A stretch of DNA of 43,520 nt from JACQFZ01 sp036381895 (GTDB lineage Bacteria > Pseudomonadota > Gammaproteobacteria > Acidiferrobacterales > Sulfurifustaceae): assembly GCA_036381895.1 (NCBI GenBank), contig DASVBY010000001.1, positions 1 to 43,520 on the forward strand, read 5' to 3'. The notes beneath the pieces were generated by a model. The model was not told where the DNA came from. It made no database searches and saw nothing but the letters and a program-made list of their open reading frames with translations. The translations under genes and the position numbers were made by a program. Below are positions 1 to 7,909 of this stretch, one piece after another. Numbering within the stretch: the stretch's first letter is position 1; each line of letters starts with the position of its first letter.

Positions 1-194
1 CGCAGGAACCACAGGATCAAGGAGAGCACCACGCTAATGACGATCATCGTGGTGATCGGAAAGTAGAAGCGGAAATTCTCGCGTTCGATGACGATGTCGC
101 CGGGCAGCCGGAACAAGCCGAGCTTCGTGAGCCACGGCCATGCGAGCCCGACCAGGATGAGCAGGATGCCGACGGTGATCAGCCAGCGGCCCAT
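1..194 (-). CDS. DUF2905 family small membrane protein (3' end outside window)
   Basis: The first 64 codons are visible and read MGRWLITVGILLILVGLAW at the N-terminus. A first membrane helix (about residues 4-20) is followed by the family-typical RLPGDIVIE segment, then FYFPITT and a second membrane helix entering the window edge. This helix-RLPGDI-YFP-helix pattern is the hallmark of DUF2905 proteins, which are about 65-75 residues long, so only a few residues are missing. Function is unknown in the family. The ATG directly abuts the stop codon of the patatin gene upstream (stop 195-197, start at 194), so the two are almost certainly co-transcribed and translationally coupled. Confidence 0.85.
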   Translation of the reverse strand, partial: MGRWLITVGILLILVGLAWPWLTKLGLFRLPGDIVIERENFRFYFPITTMIVISVVLSLILWFL

Positions 195-1346
195 TCAGCG
201 GCCCTCCGTCTCCAGGAAATCGAGGATCTCCCGCCGCCGCATCATGGCATCGGCGTAGCCGAGCCCGATAAGCGCGCGGCAGTAGGCCCTTTCGAACAGC
301 AGATAGCTTACCAGGTTCGCTCCACCCGGCCGCATCGCGCCGATGCGGCGGAACAGGTAGCGCACCGGCCGGGGGAGCGTATGCGCGTACTTCGAGGCGA
401 TCTGCTCGAGGTCCTCGCTCGGCGAGAGCACGAGCACGTCGACCGGCCGCAGGGTGACCGCGCCTTCGCGCAGCTGCGGCTTCGGGATCAGACTGATGGT
501 GTGGTTGATGCGCTGCAGCCGCTCGATATCGGTCTCGAGGGTATCGAGAAAGATGCTGTTCAGCACGTGCCCGGCGATGGTGGCGAGCGAGGGGTACTCG
601 ACCGCGTCGCGCGTCTGCTGCGGCGGATCGTGCCGCAACCCGATCACGAGGATGCGCTCGGCGCCGAGGTGCAGCGCGGGGCTCAACGGCGCCTCCTGCC
701 GCATCGAGCCGTCGCCGAAGTATTCGCGGTTGATCTTCACCGCCTCGAACAGGAACGGGATCGCCGATGAAGCGAGCAGGTGCTCGATCGTGATGCGCAC
801 CGCCGCGCCGACGCGCCGTGCGCGTTTCCACGGCGCGATCGAATCGACGCCCTGGTAGAACGTTACCGACTGCTCGGAGGTGTAGCCCGAGCAGGTGACG
901 CCGAGCGCGTGCAGCGCTCCGGCGTCGATCGACGCCTGGATCTCCTCGCACGGGAGCGTCTGCTCGAGCAGCGTGCGCAACGGCGAGCGATCGAGCAGCG
1001 ATACCGGGTTGTAGCGCCCGAGGCCGCCGAGGAGCAGCGCCACGAGCCAGTGAAAGCCGGTTTTGGCGACGCCGACGGCGTCGGCGCGGAACACTTGATC
1101 GACGCGGAAGTTGCGCCACACGTGGTTGAGCCGGCGCACGCCGGTGCGGAAGCGGCGCGCCCAGATCGCGAGCGCCGCCGCGTTGATGGCGCCGGCCGAG
1201 GTGCCGCAGAGCACGGGGAACGGATTCGGGGCATTCTCGGGCAGCAGCTCCGCGATCGCCTTGAGCACGCCGACCTGATACGCGGCGCGCGCGCCGCCGC
1301 CTGCCATGACGAGGCCGGTCAACGGCCGCCTCGGCCGAGTACGCAT
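195..1346 (-). CDS. patatin-like phospholipase
   Basis: A 383-residue serine lipid acyl hydrolase of the patatin family. The oxyanion-hole motif GGGARAAYQVG lies at about residues 17-27 and the nucleophile elbow CGTSAG at about 48-53. The second dyad residue is the Asp of FGDGSM in the middle of the protein. There is no signal peptide, so it is probably cytosolic or membrane-associated, acting on phospholipid acyl esters. The ATG at 1346 was chosen because GGAGGT lies 9-10 bases upstream and the GGGxR motif starts about 17 residues later. An in-frame start at 1418 would only add an unconserved extension. It is followed without a gap by the DUF2905 gene. The substrate cannot be told from sequence. 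Confidence 0.9.
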   Translation of the reverse strand: MRTRPRRPLTGLVMAGGGARAAYQVGVLKAIAELLPENAPNPFPVLCGTSAGAINAAALAIWARRFRTGVRRLNHVWRNFRVDQVFRADAVGVAKTGFHWLVALLLGGLGRYNPVSLLDRSPLRTLLEQTLPCEEIQASIDAGALHALGVTCSGYTSEQSVTFYQGVDSIAPWKRARRVGAAVRITIEHLLASSAIPFLFEAVKINREYFGDGSMRQEAPLSPALHLGAERILVIGLRHDPPQQTRDAVEYPSLATIAGHVLNSIFLDTLETDIERLQRINHTISLIPKPQLREGAVTLRPVDVLVLSPSEDLEQIASKYAHTLPRPVRYLFRRIGAMRPGGANLVSYLLFERAYCRALIGLGYADAMMRRREILDFLETEGR

Positions 1347-1450
1347 TCGAAGCTTACCTCCCCGACTGATTGAAACCTTGGCGCGGCATCGTTTAGCGCC
1401 GGATGCAAGGTGCGTCAACCGGCGACGCGCCGTGACGCTCCCGGCGCGCG

Positions 1451-1466
1451 CGGCTAAGATTAGCCG
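1451..1466. promoter_or_regulatory. perfect inverted repeat between patatin and hflD
   Basis: CGGCTAA-GA-TTAGCCG is a perfect 7-bp inverted repeat in the divergent gap between the patatin gene and hflD. Allowing one bulged A at 1467, the arms extend by five more G/C pairs (1446-1450 with 1468-1472). It contains TAAGAT (1455-1460), a fair -10 hexamer pointing at hflD. It could be an operator over a divergent promoter or an RNA hairpin at the start of the hflD transcript. I see no convincing -35. Confidence 0.4.
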
Positions 1467-1498
1467 ACGCGCGCAACGGCGGGCAGAACAACCAGACG

Positions 1499-2155
1499 AT
1501 GGAACAGCAGTCGAGCCATCACGACCGGATCCTCGCCCTGGCCGGCATCTTTCAGGCAGCGCGCCTGGTGCAGCAGCTCTCGCGCGAAGGCCGCGCCGAG
1601 CCGCAGGCGTTCGCGGCGAGCCTGCGCTCCGTGCTCGCGATCGACGCGCCGAGCACCGCCGAGGTCTACGGCGGCGCCGGCGGGGTTGCGCTCGGCCTCA
1701 CGCTCGTGCGCGACAAGCTCGGCGGAAGCGCCGCACCGCAGGACCTGGAGATGGCGAAGTACGTGATCGCCATGCTGCAGCTCGAAGCGGCGCTGCGCCG
1801 GCGCCCGGAAGTCGCGCAGGCGATCCGCGCCGGCCTGCGGACGATCCAGACGCAGATGGAGTTCTTCGAGTCCCCGGAGGACGACGACGAAGCGGTGCAT
1901 CCGCGGCTGCCCGAGAAGCTCGCGGAGCTCTACACCCGGACGCTCAGCACGCTCAATCCGCGCATCATGGTGACGGGCGAACAGGGCCACCTCGCGAACG
2001 CGCAGATCGCCGCGAGCGTGCGCGCGGCGCTCTTTGCCGGCATCCGCTCGGCGGTGCTGTGGCGCCAGCTCGGCGGCAGCCGCTGGCAGCTCCTCGTATC
2101 GCGCCCGCGTCTCGCCGCGGAGGCGGCGCGGCGGCTCGAAGCCCTGCGCGCGTGA
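1499..2155 (+). CDS. hflD: high-frequency lysogenization protein HflD homologue
   Basis: A 218-residue all-helical protein. The N-terminus DRILALAGIFQAARLVQQL, the middle VYGGAGGVALGLTLVRD and the C-terminal GEQGHLANAQ...VRAALFAGIRSAVLWRQLGG match the HflD (DUF489) family at its usual length of about 205-215. HflD is a peripheral inner-membrane protein. In E. coli it binds the phage lambda CII activator, and its host role is not settled. The family is largely gammaproteobacterial, which informs the taxonomy here. It usually sits between mnmA and purB, but here it overlaps murI by 4 bases (GTGA). No strong ribosome-binding site precedes the ATG. Confidence 0.9.
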   Translation: MEQQSSHHDRILALAGIFQAARLVQQLSREGRAEPQAFAASLRSVLAIDAPSTAEVYGGAGGVALGLTLVRDKLGGSAAPQDLEMAKYVIAMLQLEAALRRRPEVAQAIRAGLRTIQTQMEFFESPEDDDEAVHPRLPEKLAELYTRTLSTLNPRIMVTGEQGHLANAQIAASVRAALFAGIRSAVLWRQLGGSRWQLLVSRPRLAAEAARRLEALRA

Positions 2156-3000
2156 GCGACGCGGCCGCACGCCCCATCGGCGTCTTCGATTCCGGCGTCG
2201 GCGGGCTGTCGGTGCTGCGCGCGATCCGCGCGCAGCTTCCCGCCGAGCGCCTCGTTTACGTCGCCGATTCGGCGCACATCCCCTACGGCGAGAAGCCGGC
2301 GGCGTACGTCGAAGCGCGCGCACACGCCATCGCCGAGTTCCTGCTCGCACGCGGCGCCAAGGCGCTCGTGGTCGCGTGCAACACCGCCACCGGCGCCGCC
2401 GTCGCGTCGCTGCGCGCACGCTTTCCCGTACCGATCGTCGGCACCGAGCCCGCGCTCAAGCCCGCCGCCGCGCGGACGCGCTCGGGCGTGGTCGGCGTGC
2501 TCGCGACGAGCGGTACGCTCGCGAGCGGCAAGTTCGCGGCGCTCCTCGAGCGCTTCGGCCGGACCGTCGCCGTGCACGTGCAGCCGTGTCCCGGGTGGGT
2601 CGAGCGCGTCGAAGCCGGCGATCTCGCGAGCGCCGACACGCGCGCGCTGATCGCGCGCGATATCGCGCCGCTGCTCGCGCGGGGCGCGGACGCGCTCGTG
2701 CTCGGCTGCACGCATTTTCCGTTCCTGGCGCCGCTCATCGCGGAGATCGCGGGCCCCGACGTCGCGATCCTCGATCCGAGCGCCGCCATCGCGCGCGAGC
2801 TCGAGCGGCGCCTCGCGGCCGCGGGCCTCCGCGCGTCCGGCGGCCGCGGCGCCGAGGCGTTCTGGACGAGCGGCGAGCCTGCACGCGTCGGTGCGGTCGC
2901 CGCACGGCTGCTCGGACGCGCGGTCGCGTTCGCGCGCCTGCCCGACGCGCCGGACCGCCTCGACGCGTCCGCGCTGGCGTCGGATCGAACGCCGCGCTGA
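2152..3000 (+). CDS. murI: glutamate racemase
   Basis: A 282-residue enzyme converting L- to D-glutamate for peptidoglycan. It shows FDSGVGG (residues 12-18), the first catalytic cysteine in VVACNTATG (C76), the second in LGCTHFP (C186), and the conserved ADSAHIPYG and PxxGTEPALKPA segments. The start is the GTG at 2152, which overlaps the hflD stop (GTGA), giving a normal family length and placing FDSGVGG about 12 residues in. Upstream in-frame codons lie inside hflD and are not conserved. The overlap implies translational coupling with hflD. The last 15 or so residues are low-complexity. Confidence 0.95.
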   Translation: MSDAAARPIGVFDSGVGGLSVLRAIRAQLPAERLVYVADSAHIPYGEKPAAYVEARAHAIAEFLLARGAKALVVACNTATGAAVASLRARFPVPIVGTEPALKPAAARTRSGVVGVLATSGTLASGKFAALLERFGRTVAVHVQPCPGWVERVEAGDLASADTRALIARDIAPLLARGADALVLGCTHFPFLAPLIAEIAGPDVAILDPSAAIARELERRLAAAGLRASGGRGAEAFWTSGEPARVGAVAARLLGRAVAFARLPDAPDRLDASALASDRTPR

Positions 3001-3034
3001 CCGCGCGGCGCGCCGTGCACTGCCGCCGGTTCGT

Positions 3035-4120
3035 TCAGTCGGGAAGCTGCTGCGGGCTGCCGCCGAGCCGCGCCGCGGCCGCCCACGCCACCCCCGCGCG
3101 GCGCGCGCGGTGCCGGAGCACGTGCTCGACGAGCGCGTAGCGCCGGCGGAGGCCGTCCGGCTGAAACGGCGCGCGCGTGCGCAGCGACACGCTCGTCAGG
3201 TACCGGATCTCGATCATCAGCCGCTCGAGCAAGGCGCCGTCGAGCGCGCGCTCGTCCGCGCGCGTCAGCGCGAACGCCGACGCGTAGCCGTCGAGCAGCC
3301 AGGCGCGCAGGCGTTCCCAGCGGCTCGGCGCGATGTCGTGCTCCCAGTAGAGGCGCGAGAGCATCGCCGCGAGATCGAAAACGACCGGCCCCCAGGCGTA
3401 GTCGGAGAAGTCGATGAGTTGAACCGCGCCGGCATCCGCGCCCGGCGCCCCGAGCCGCACGTGCTCGAGGCCGAGGTCGCCGTGCAGCACCGATTCCGTG
3501 AGCTCGCCCGAAGGCGCCTGTATCGCCGCCTGCTGCAGCAGCCGATCGATGCCTTCCCAGTGTGCGAGCTCCCGGCGCCCGAAGCGCGCCGCATTCGGCG
3601 AACGCAGCAGATCGGCGAAGGTCTCGCGCCGCGGCGCTTCGCGCTCGATGCGCCGCACGCGCGCGCGTCGCGGATATGTCTGCAGCATCGCGTGCATGCG
3701 CCCGATCGCGCGCGCGACCGCAACCAGCTCCTCGCGCGTCACCGACCCGGGATATACACGCCGCCCCTCCGCAAACGACGTCACCATGATCGGGTAGTGC
3801 TCGCGGCGAAAGCGCGGCCAGGCGCGCCCGGCGACGGCGCCGAGGCGCGCGCCCGCGCGCGTCGGCAATACGTGCGGCACGCACGCCCCACCCGCGCGCA
3901 GGTATTCGAGCAGGTCCGCTTCGAGCTCGACGACTTCGCCGACGCCGGCAGGAAACAGCTTGGCGATCAGCGCGCGCGTCGGCGTACGCACGCGCCAGAC
4001 GGCCGCGTGGCGGGCGCGGCTGAGCGGCTGCGGCGGGCCCGAGAGGAACAGGCCGTAGGCCCGCTCGAGACAACGGGTCAGAGTGCGCGCGTCGACATCG
4101 CCGGGATAGCGAACGAACAA
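3035..4120 (-). CDS. APH-family phosphotransferase (aminoglycoside/choline kinase fold)
   Basis: A 361-residue protein with the C-terminal catalytic signature of APH kinases: VLHGDLGLEHV (Brenner-type motif) followed by LIDFSDYAWGPVVFDLA (metal-binding Asp). The Asn usual in HxDxxxxN is replaced by His, as in a subset of APH paralogues. The N-terminal lobe carries LIAKLFP, a plausible nucleotide-binding lysine region. I chose the TTG at 4120 because AAGGAG sits 6 bases upstream (4127-4132). An in-frame ATG at 4249 gives 404 residues but a low-complexity extension. The substrate is unknown and nothing suggests antibiotic resistance. It converges on murI with a 34-bp gap and is divergent from the sirtuin gene. 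Confidence 0.8.
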   Translation of the reverse strand: MFVRYPGDVDARTLTRCLERAYGLFLSGPPQPLSRARHAAVWRVRTPTRALIAKLFPAGVGEVVELEADLLEYLRAGGACVPHVLPTRAGARLGAVAGRAWPRFRREHYPIMVTSFAEGRRVYPGSVTREELVAVARAIGRMHAMLQTYPRRARVRRIEREAPRRETFADLLRSPNAARFGRRELAHWEGIDRLLQQAAIQAPSGELTESVLHGDLGLEHVRLGAPGADAGAVQLIDFSDYAWGPVVFDLAAMLSRLYWEHDIAPSRWERLRAWLLDGYASAFALTRADERALDGALLERLMIEIRYLTSVSLRTRAPFQPDGLRRRYALVEHVLRHRARRAGVAWAAAARLGGSPQQLPD

Positions 4121-4336
4121 GACAGGCTCCTTGTCACGGCCCTCCTGGTACTCGCGACCGAGCCGGCAGGGTGTACCGGCCGCGCTCAATCCGCCCGCCG
4201 CCCGGAGCAGCGGCGCGGCGCCCTTGCGCCGGCACGCGGGCACTCGCATGCTTGGCGTCGGCTCATAGTAGCGCGGTTGCGGGCGGCGCGCAGGCGTTTC
4301 GCGCCGGGCGCGGCCTGGCTCCTCCGGGGGCGCGGG

Positions 4337-4348
4337 TAAAGTGAAACC
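4337..4348 (+). promoter_or_regulatory. possible -10 element implying a leaderless sirtuin mRNA
   Basis: TAAAGT (4337-4342) ends 6 bases before the sirtuin ATG at 4349, and no Shine-Dalgarno sequence precedes that ATG. If it is the real -10, transcription would start at or next to the A of ATG, giving a leaderless message. No good -35 is visible at the right distance, so this is tentative. Confidence 0.3.
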
Positions 4349-5107
4349 ATGAAGACAACGCTCGAGAGCGTTCGAACCTGGATCGACGCGGCGCAGCGCG
4401 TAGTAGCGCTCACCGGCGCAGGGATATCGACCGAGTCCGGAATTCCCGATTTTCGCGGGCCGCAGGGCCTGTGGACCCGCAACCCCAAGGCGGAGAAGCT
4501 CTCCGATATCCGCCACTACATGACCGACCCGGAAGTGCGGCGGCTTTCGTGGCAGCATCGGTTGACGCATCCCGCGTGGACGGCGGAGCCCAATGCCGGG
4601 CATCGCGCGCTGGTCGCGCTGGAGCGGCGCGGCAAGCTGCATGCGCTGATCACGCAGAACATCGACGGCCTGCATCAGCGCGCGGGCAACGATCCCGCCC
4701 GAATCGTGGAGGTGCACGGAACTTTGCGCGAGGCGGTGTGCATGAGCTGCGGCTGGCGCGGACCCATGGTCGCCGTGCTCGAGCGGGTACGGGCGGGTGA
4801 AGCGGATCCGCCGTGCGAGGTCTGCAGGGGCATCTTGAAGAGCGCCACGATTTCGTTCGGACAGGCGCTCGTGCCGCAGATCATCGAGCGCGCCATGCGC
4901 GCCGCCGCCGAAGCGGACCTGCTGCTCGCGATCGGCTCGAGCCTGCAGGTGTATCCGGTGGCCAACGTCGTACCGCACTCGAAGGCCGCCGGCGCCCGGC
5001 TCGTGATCGTGAATGCCGAACCCACGCCCTTCGACGACATGGCCGACGCGGTCCTCAACGGCCGCATCGGCGAGCTGCTGCCGGCGCTCTGCCGCTCGGC
5101 GCCGTAG
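4349..5107 (+). CDS. cobB: NAD-dependent protein deacylase, sirtuin family
   Basis: A 252-residue Sir2 enzyme that removes acyl groups from protein lysines using NAD. It shows GAGISTESGIPDFRG (residues 23-37, NAD site), TQNIDGLHQRAG (102-113), the catalytic His in EVHGTL (H123), four zinc cysteines (C131, C134, C156, C159), then GSSLQVYPVA and VIVNAE. FGQ replaces the more common FGE after the zinc module. The Tyr/Arg pair of desuccinylase-type sirtuins is not evident, so a deacetylase-like activity is more likely. It is a single gene, divergent from the APH kinase and convergent with a lipoprotein gene. The symbol is by family, and orthology to E. coli CobB was not tested. Confidence 0.92.
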   Translation: MKTTLESVRTWIDAAQRVVALTGAGISTESGIPDFRGPQGLWTRNPKAEKLSDIRHYMTDPEVRRLSWQHRLTHPAWTAEPNAGHRALVALERRGKLHALITQNIDGLHQRAGNDPARIVEVHGTLREAVCMSCGWRGPMVAVLERVRAGEADPPCEVCRGILKSATISFGQALVPQIIERAMRAAAEADLLLAIGSSLQVYPVANVVPHSKAAGARLVIVNAEPTPFDDMADAVLNGRIGELLPALCRSAP

Positions 5108-5132
5108 CCGCCCCGCACGAGACGAAGAAGAA

Positions 5133-5160
5133 GCCGGCCGCGTCGCGGCGCGCGGCCGGC
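5133..5160. terminator. bidirectional hairpin between convergent genes
   Basis: GCCGGCCGCG (5133-5142) and CGCGGCCGGC (5151-5160) form a perfect 10-bp stem with an 8-base loop. On the minus strand it is followed by CTTCTTCTTC, a T-rich tail, so it best terminates the lipoprotein transcript. It may also stop the sirtuin transcript arriving from the other side. Confidence 0.65.
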
Positions 5161-5176
5161 CGCTCGGAGGTTGACG

Positions 5177-5350
5177 TTAGTATCCGGTAGCGCCGGCTGG
5201 GCCGCCGCCCGAGCCCGTCGTACCGCCCGAACCGGAGTCGCCGCTGCGCGAGCCGGATCCGCCCATCTGACCATCCGATTGGCAGCCGGCCAACGCCGCG
5301 CCGAGAAACACCGCAAAGGCGATGGCGATAAAGCGTTTCAGCAATCCCAT
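5177..5350 (-). CDS. small lipoprotein with Gly/Ser-rich tail
   Basis: A 57-residue precursor. It has a basic N-terminus (MGLLKRF), a hydrophobic segment, then the lipobox LAGC at about residues 19-22, predicting signal peptidase II cleavage before Cys and a lipidated product of about 36 residues. The mature part is nearly all Gly, Ser and Thr, with no folded domain expected. AAGGAGG lies 6 bases upstream of the ATG, which supports the start. Function is unknown. It resembles the many tiny entericidin-like or envelope-stress lipoproteins only in architecture. Confidence 0.75.
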   Translation of the reverse strand: MGLLKRFIAIAFAVFLGAALAGCQSDGQMGGSGSRSGDSGSGGTTGSGGGPAGATGY

Positions 5351-5705
5351 TGCAACCTCCTTGTCCCTGATTGGGGGAGCGCGATCTTCGCCGAGTGTGG
5401 AAAGCGTGCGTATCCGTGCCATCCCGGATAGTGGCGCGCCAACGCCGCGGCGCTCCGCCCGGGGATTGCGGCCGGGAGTGCGGCGTCGAAGAACTCGTGC
5501 GCTCACGGACCGTCACCGCGGACCGCGCCGGGCGCCCGCTGCCCGCAAGCCGAACATCCGGCGCCGCGACGAAACGGCCGCGCCCGAGCAGCGGCGTCGC
5601 GCTCTCTCGATGCAGCCCGGCAAGGCACTCTCGCCGCGAACGCCGACCCTGAGGTGGGAGCAGCGCTGCAATGCGCCCGGGGATCGCTCTCGCGCGCCTT
5701 CGCCG
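5351..5705. other. gene-free stretch
   Basis: These 355 bases between the lipoprotein start and the GNAT stop contain no coding frame with recognisable features. The only signal I can support is the AAGGAGG ribosome-binding site of the lipoprotein at the left end. Its promoter must lie here, but no convincing hexamer pair stands out. Confidence 0.5.
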
Positions 5706-6323
5706 TCACGGGACGCGCGTGCTCGCGGCCGCCGCGAGCCGCGCGAGCCGCAGCTGCAGGTGGCGCTTCACGTCCGGCCATTCGTGCGCCAGCACGCTGT
5801 AGATCACCGTGTCGCGCGCACTGCCGTCGCGCCGCGCCTGAAAGTGCCGCAGGACGCCGTCCTGCTTCGCCCCGAGCGCGGCGATCGCGCGCTGCGAGAC
5901 GAGATTGAAGCGGTCCGTGCGCAGGCCCACGACCTCGCATCCGAGCGTCTCGAAGGCGTGCTGGAACAGCAGCAGCTTGCACGCCGTGTTGACGTGCGTG
6001 CGCTGCCAGCGCCTGGCATAGAACGTCCAGCCGATCTCGACGCGATCGATGGGGGCGACGATATCGTGGTAGCGGGTGGAGCCGATCACTTCGCCGCTCT
6101 GCAGCTCGCGCACCGCCCAGGGCAGCATGTGCCCGGCCTCCTGCCCCGCGAGCGCGTGGTCGATGAAGGCGCGCATCCCGGCCGGCTCCGGCACCGCGGT
6201 GTACCAGAGCTCCCACAAGCGCCCGTCGGAGGCGGCCGCAACGAGCGCATCGTGGTGGTCGTGGGTGAGCGGCTCCAGGCGCACGCCGCCGCCTTCGAGC
6301 GTTACGGGACGCGGTTCGATCAT
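5706..6323 (-). CDS. GNAT N-acetyltransferase (RimJ/RimL-like)
   Basis: A 205-residue acyl-CoA N-acyltransferase of the RimJ/RimL branch. The N-terminus VRLEPLTHDHHDAL, the core GEVIGSTRYHDI and VEIGWTFYARRWQRTHVNTACKLLLFQHAFE (acetyl-CoA binding region), and LRTDRFNLVSQRAIAALGA are typical of this fold. The ATG at 6323 has GGAGG 4 bases upstream. An upstream in-frame start at 6446 would overlap the divergent MocR gene. The 88-bp divergent gap to that regulator suggests MocR may control it. The substrate (ribosomal protein, small amine or antibiotic) cannot be decided. Confidence 0.85.
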   Translation of the reverse strand: MIEPRPVTLEGGGVRLEPLTHDHHDALVAAASDGRLWELWYTAVPEPAGMRAFIDHALAGQEAGHMLPWAVRELQSGEVIGSTRYHDIVAPIDRVEIGWTFYARRWQRTHVNTACKLLLFQHAFETLGCEVVGLRTDRFNLVSQRAIAALGAKQDGVLRHFQARRDGSARDTVIYSVLAHEWPDVKRHLQLRLARLAAAASTRVP

Positions 6324-6382
6324 GCGGCCTCCGATTCGCAGTGCGGCGCAGTCTCGCGGCGAGAGTGGCTGGCGGGAAGTGC

Positions 6383-6411
6383 CACTTTTGGTACACTTCA
6401 CCAGTCCACTC
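6383..6411. promoter_or_regulatory. CACTT direct repeats, candidate MocR operator
   Basis: In the 88-bp gap between the GNAT and MocR genes, CACTT occurs at 6383-6387 and 6394-6398, an 11-bp repeat, with CACTC at 6407-6411, 13 bp further on. The middle copy lies within TGGTACACTT. MocR regulators commonly bind direct repeats in divergent promoter regions, so this is the natural candidate site. No promoter hexamers are clear. Confidence 0.35.
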
Positions 6412-7860
6412 ATGCGCGCCGCCATCGCCGTCGATCCCTCCGCCACAACCCCGCTGCATCGCCAGATCTACGAGGCGTGGCGTACAGGCATCCTCTCCGG
6501 ACGCTTCGCGGGCGGCACGCGCCTGCCTTCGACGCGCGAGCTCGCCCGCGCGCTCGCCGTCTCGCGCAGCACCGTGACCCAGGCCTACGAGCAGCTCATC
6601 GCCGAGGGGTATCTGCAACCGGTGCGCGGAGCGGGCACCTTCGTCTGCCGCGAGCTGCCAGATGCAGCTTTGCGCGCGAGACCGCAGGCGCCGCGCGCGG
6701 CCGCCTCGCCCGCCGTCCGCCTGTCGCGCTTCGGCGCGCACCTCGGCGAGGATTTCACCCCCCCGTCCGCGCCGGCCGGCGCCGTCTGCTTCTCCCGCTG
6801 GGGGCCGGACCTCGAGCGCTTTCCGTTCCTGCTCTGGCGACGGCTGCTCGCGCGGCAACTGCGGCTCGCGCCAAGGACGCTCTTCGACTACGCGCGCGAC
6901 ACCCGGGGCCACGAAGCGCTGCGGCACGAGATCGCCGCCTATGTCGCGCGCTCGCGCGCGGTCGTGTGCACGCCGGAGCAGGTGATCGTGGTGAGCGGAT
7001 CGCAGCAGGCGCTCGATCTCTGCGCACGCGTGCTGCTCGAGCCGGGCGACCGCGTGGCGTTCGAGGACCCGGGCTACCTCGGCGCGCGCCGCGCGCTCCT
7101 CGCGCACGGGGCGCGGCTCGAGCCCGTCGGCATCGACGCCGAGGGCGTGCGCGTTGCGGACATCCGAGGGCGCGCGCGGCTCGTCTACGTCACGCCCTCG
7201 CACCAGTTCCCGACCGGCGTCGCCATGTCGCTCGCGCGGCGCCTCGCGCTCATCGAGTGGGCGCGGCGGCAGCGGGCGGTGATCCTCGAGGACGACTACG
7301 ACAGCGAATACCGCTACAGCGGATCGCCTCTGCCGGCGCTGCAGAGCCTCGCGGGCGACGTCCCGGTCGTCTACTGCGGAACGTTCTCGAAGGTCATGTT
7401 CCCGGCGCTGCGCATCGGCTATGTCGTCGCACCGCCGGCGCTGGTGCCGGTGCTCACGCGCGCGAAATGGCTCTGCGACCGGCACGCGCCCGTGCTCGAG
7501 CAGGCGGCGCTCGCGGATTTCCTGCGCGAAGGGCACCTCGAGCGCCACGTCCGGCGCATGCGCCGGCTGTACGGCGAACGGCGCACGGTGCTCGTCGACG
7601 CGCTCGAGCGGCACTTCGGCGATCGCGTCGCGATCCTCGGCGAACCGGCGGGAATGCACCTGCTCGCGCGGTTCGCGGATGGCGGCATCGCCGAGCGCGC
7701 GCAGGCGAACAAGGTGCACTTGCGCAGCTCGGCCGCGTACTACCTGACGAAGGCTCCGCGCAACGAGTACGCGTTCGGCTTCTCCTCGCTCCCGCCGCCG
7801 GCGATCCGCGAAGGCGTGCGGCGGCTCGCCGGAGCGATTGCGCGGCCGCGGACGCTCTAG
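6412..7860 (+). CDS. MocR-type regulator (GntR HTH fused to aminotransferase-like domain)
   Basis: A 482-residue two-domain transcription factor. The GntR-type winged helix (about residues 10-80) shows TPLHRQIYEAWRTGILSGRF, LPSTRELA and SRSTVTQAYEQLIAEGYL. The fold-type I PLP domain (about 115-480) keeps VSGSQQALDLCARVLLEPGD, VTPSHQFPTG, EDDYDSEYRY and the PLP lysine in GTFSKVMFPALRIGY. Such proteins sense PLP or an amine and regulate neighbours, usually including the divergent gene. The ATG at 6412 starts just before the winged helix. Longer frames upstream would run through the divergent GNAT promoter. Downstream, an oxidoreductase follows after 49 bases on the same strand. Confidence 0.92.
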   Translation: MRAAIAVDPSATTPLHRQIYEAWRTGILSGRFAGGTRLPSTRELARALAVSRSTVTQAYEQLIAEGYLQPVRGAGTFVCRELPDAALRARPQAPRAAASPAVRLSRFGAHLGEDFTPPSAPAGAVCFSRWGPDLERFPFLLWRRLLARQLRLAPRTLFDYARDTRGHEALRHEIAAYVARSRAVVCTPEQVIVVSGSQQALDLCARVLLEPGDRVAFEDPGYLGARRALLAHGARLEPVGIDAEGVRVADIRGRARLVYVTPSHQFPTGVAMSLARRLALIEWARRQRAVILEDDYDSEYRYSGSPLPALQSLAGDVPVVYCGTFSKVMFPALRIGYVVAPPALVPVLTRAKWLCDRHAPVLEQAALADFLREGHLERHVRRMRRLYGERRTVLVDALERHFGDRVAILGEPAGMHLLARFADGGIAERAQANKVHLRSSAAYYLTKAPRNEYAFGFSSLPPPAIREGVRRLAGAIARPRTL

Positions 7861-7909
7861 AATCTCACCGCGCACCCGAGGCGCGCCGTCGTCTTCTCGA
7901 GGAGTTGCA

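Noticed and set aside
3035..4120. Aminoglycoside resistance phosphotransferase
   Set aside because: Only the fold-level motifs match, and the Brenner motif has His for Asn. Most such chromosomal proteins act on other substrates.
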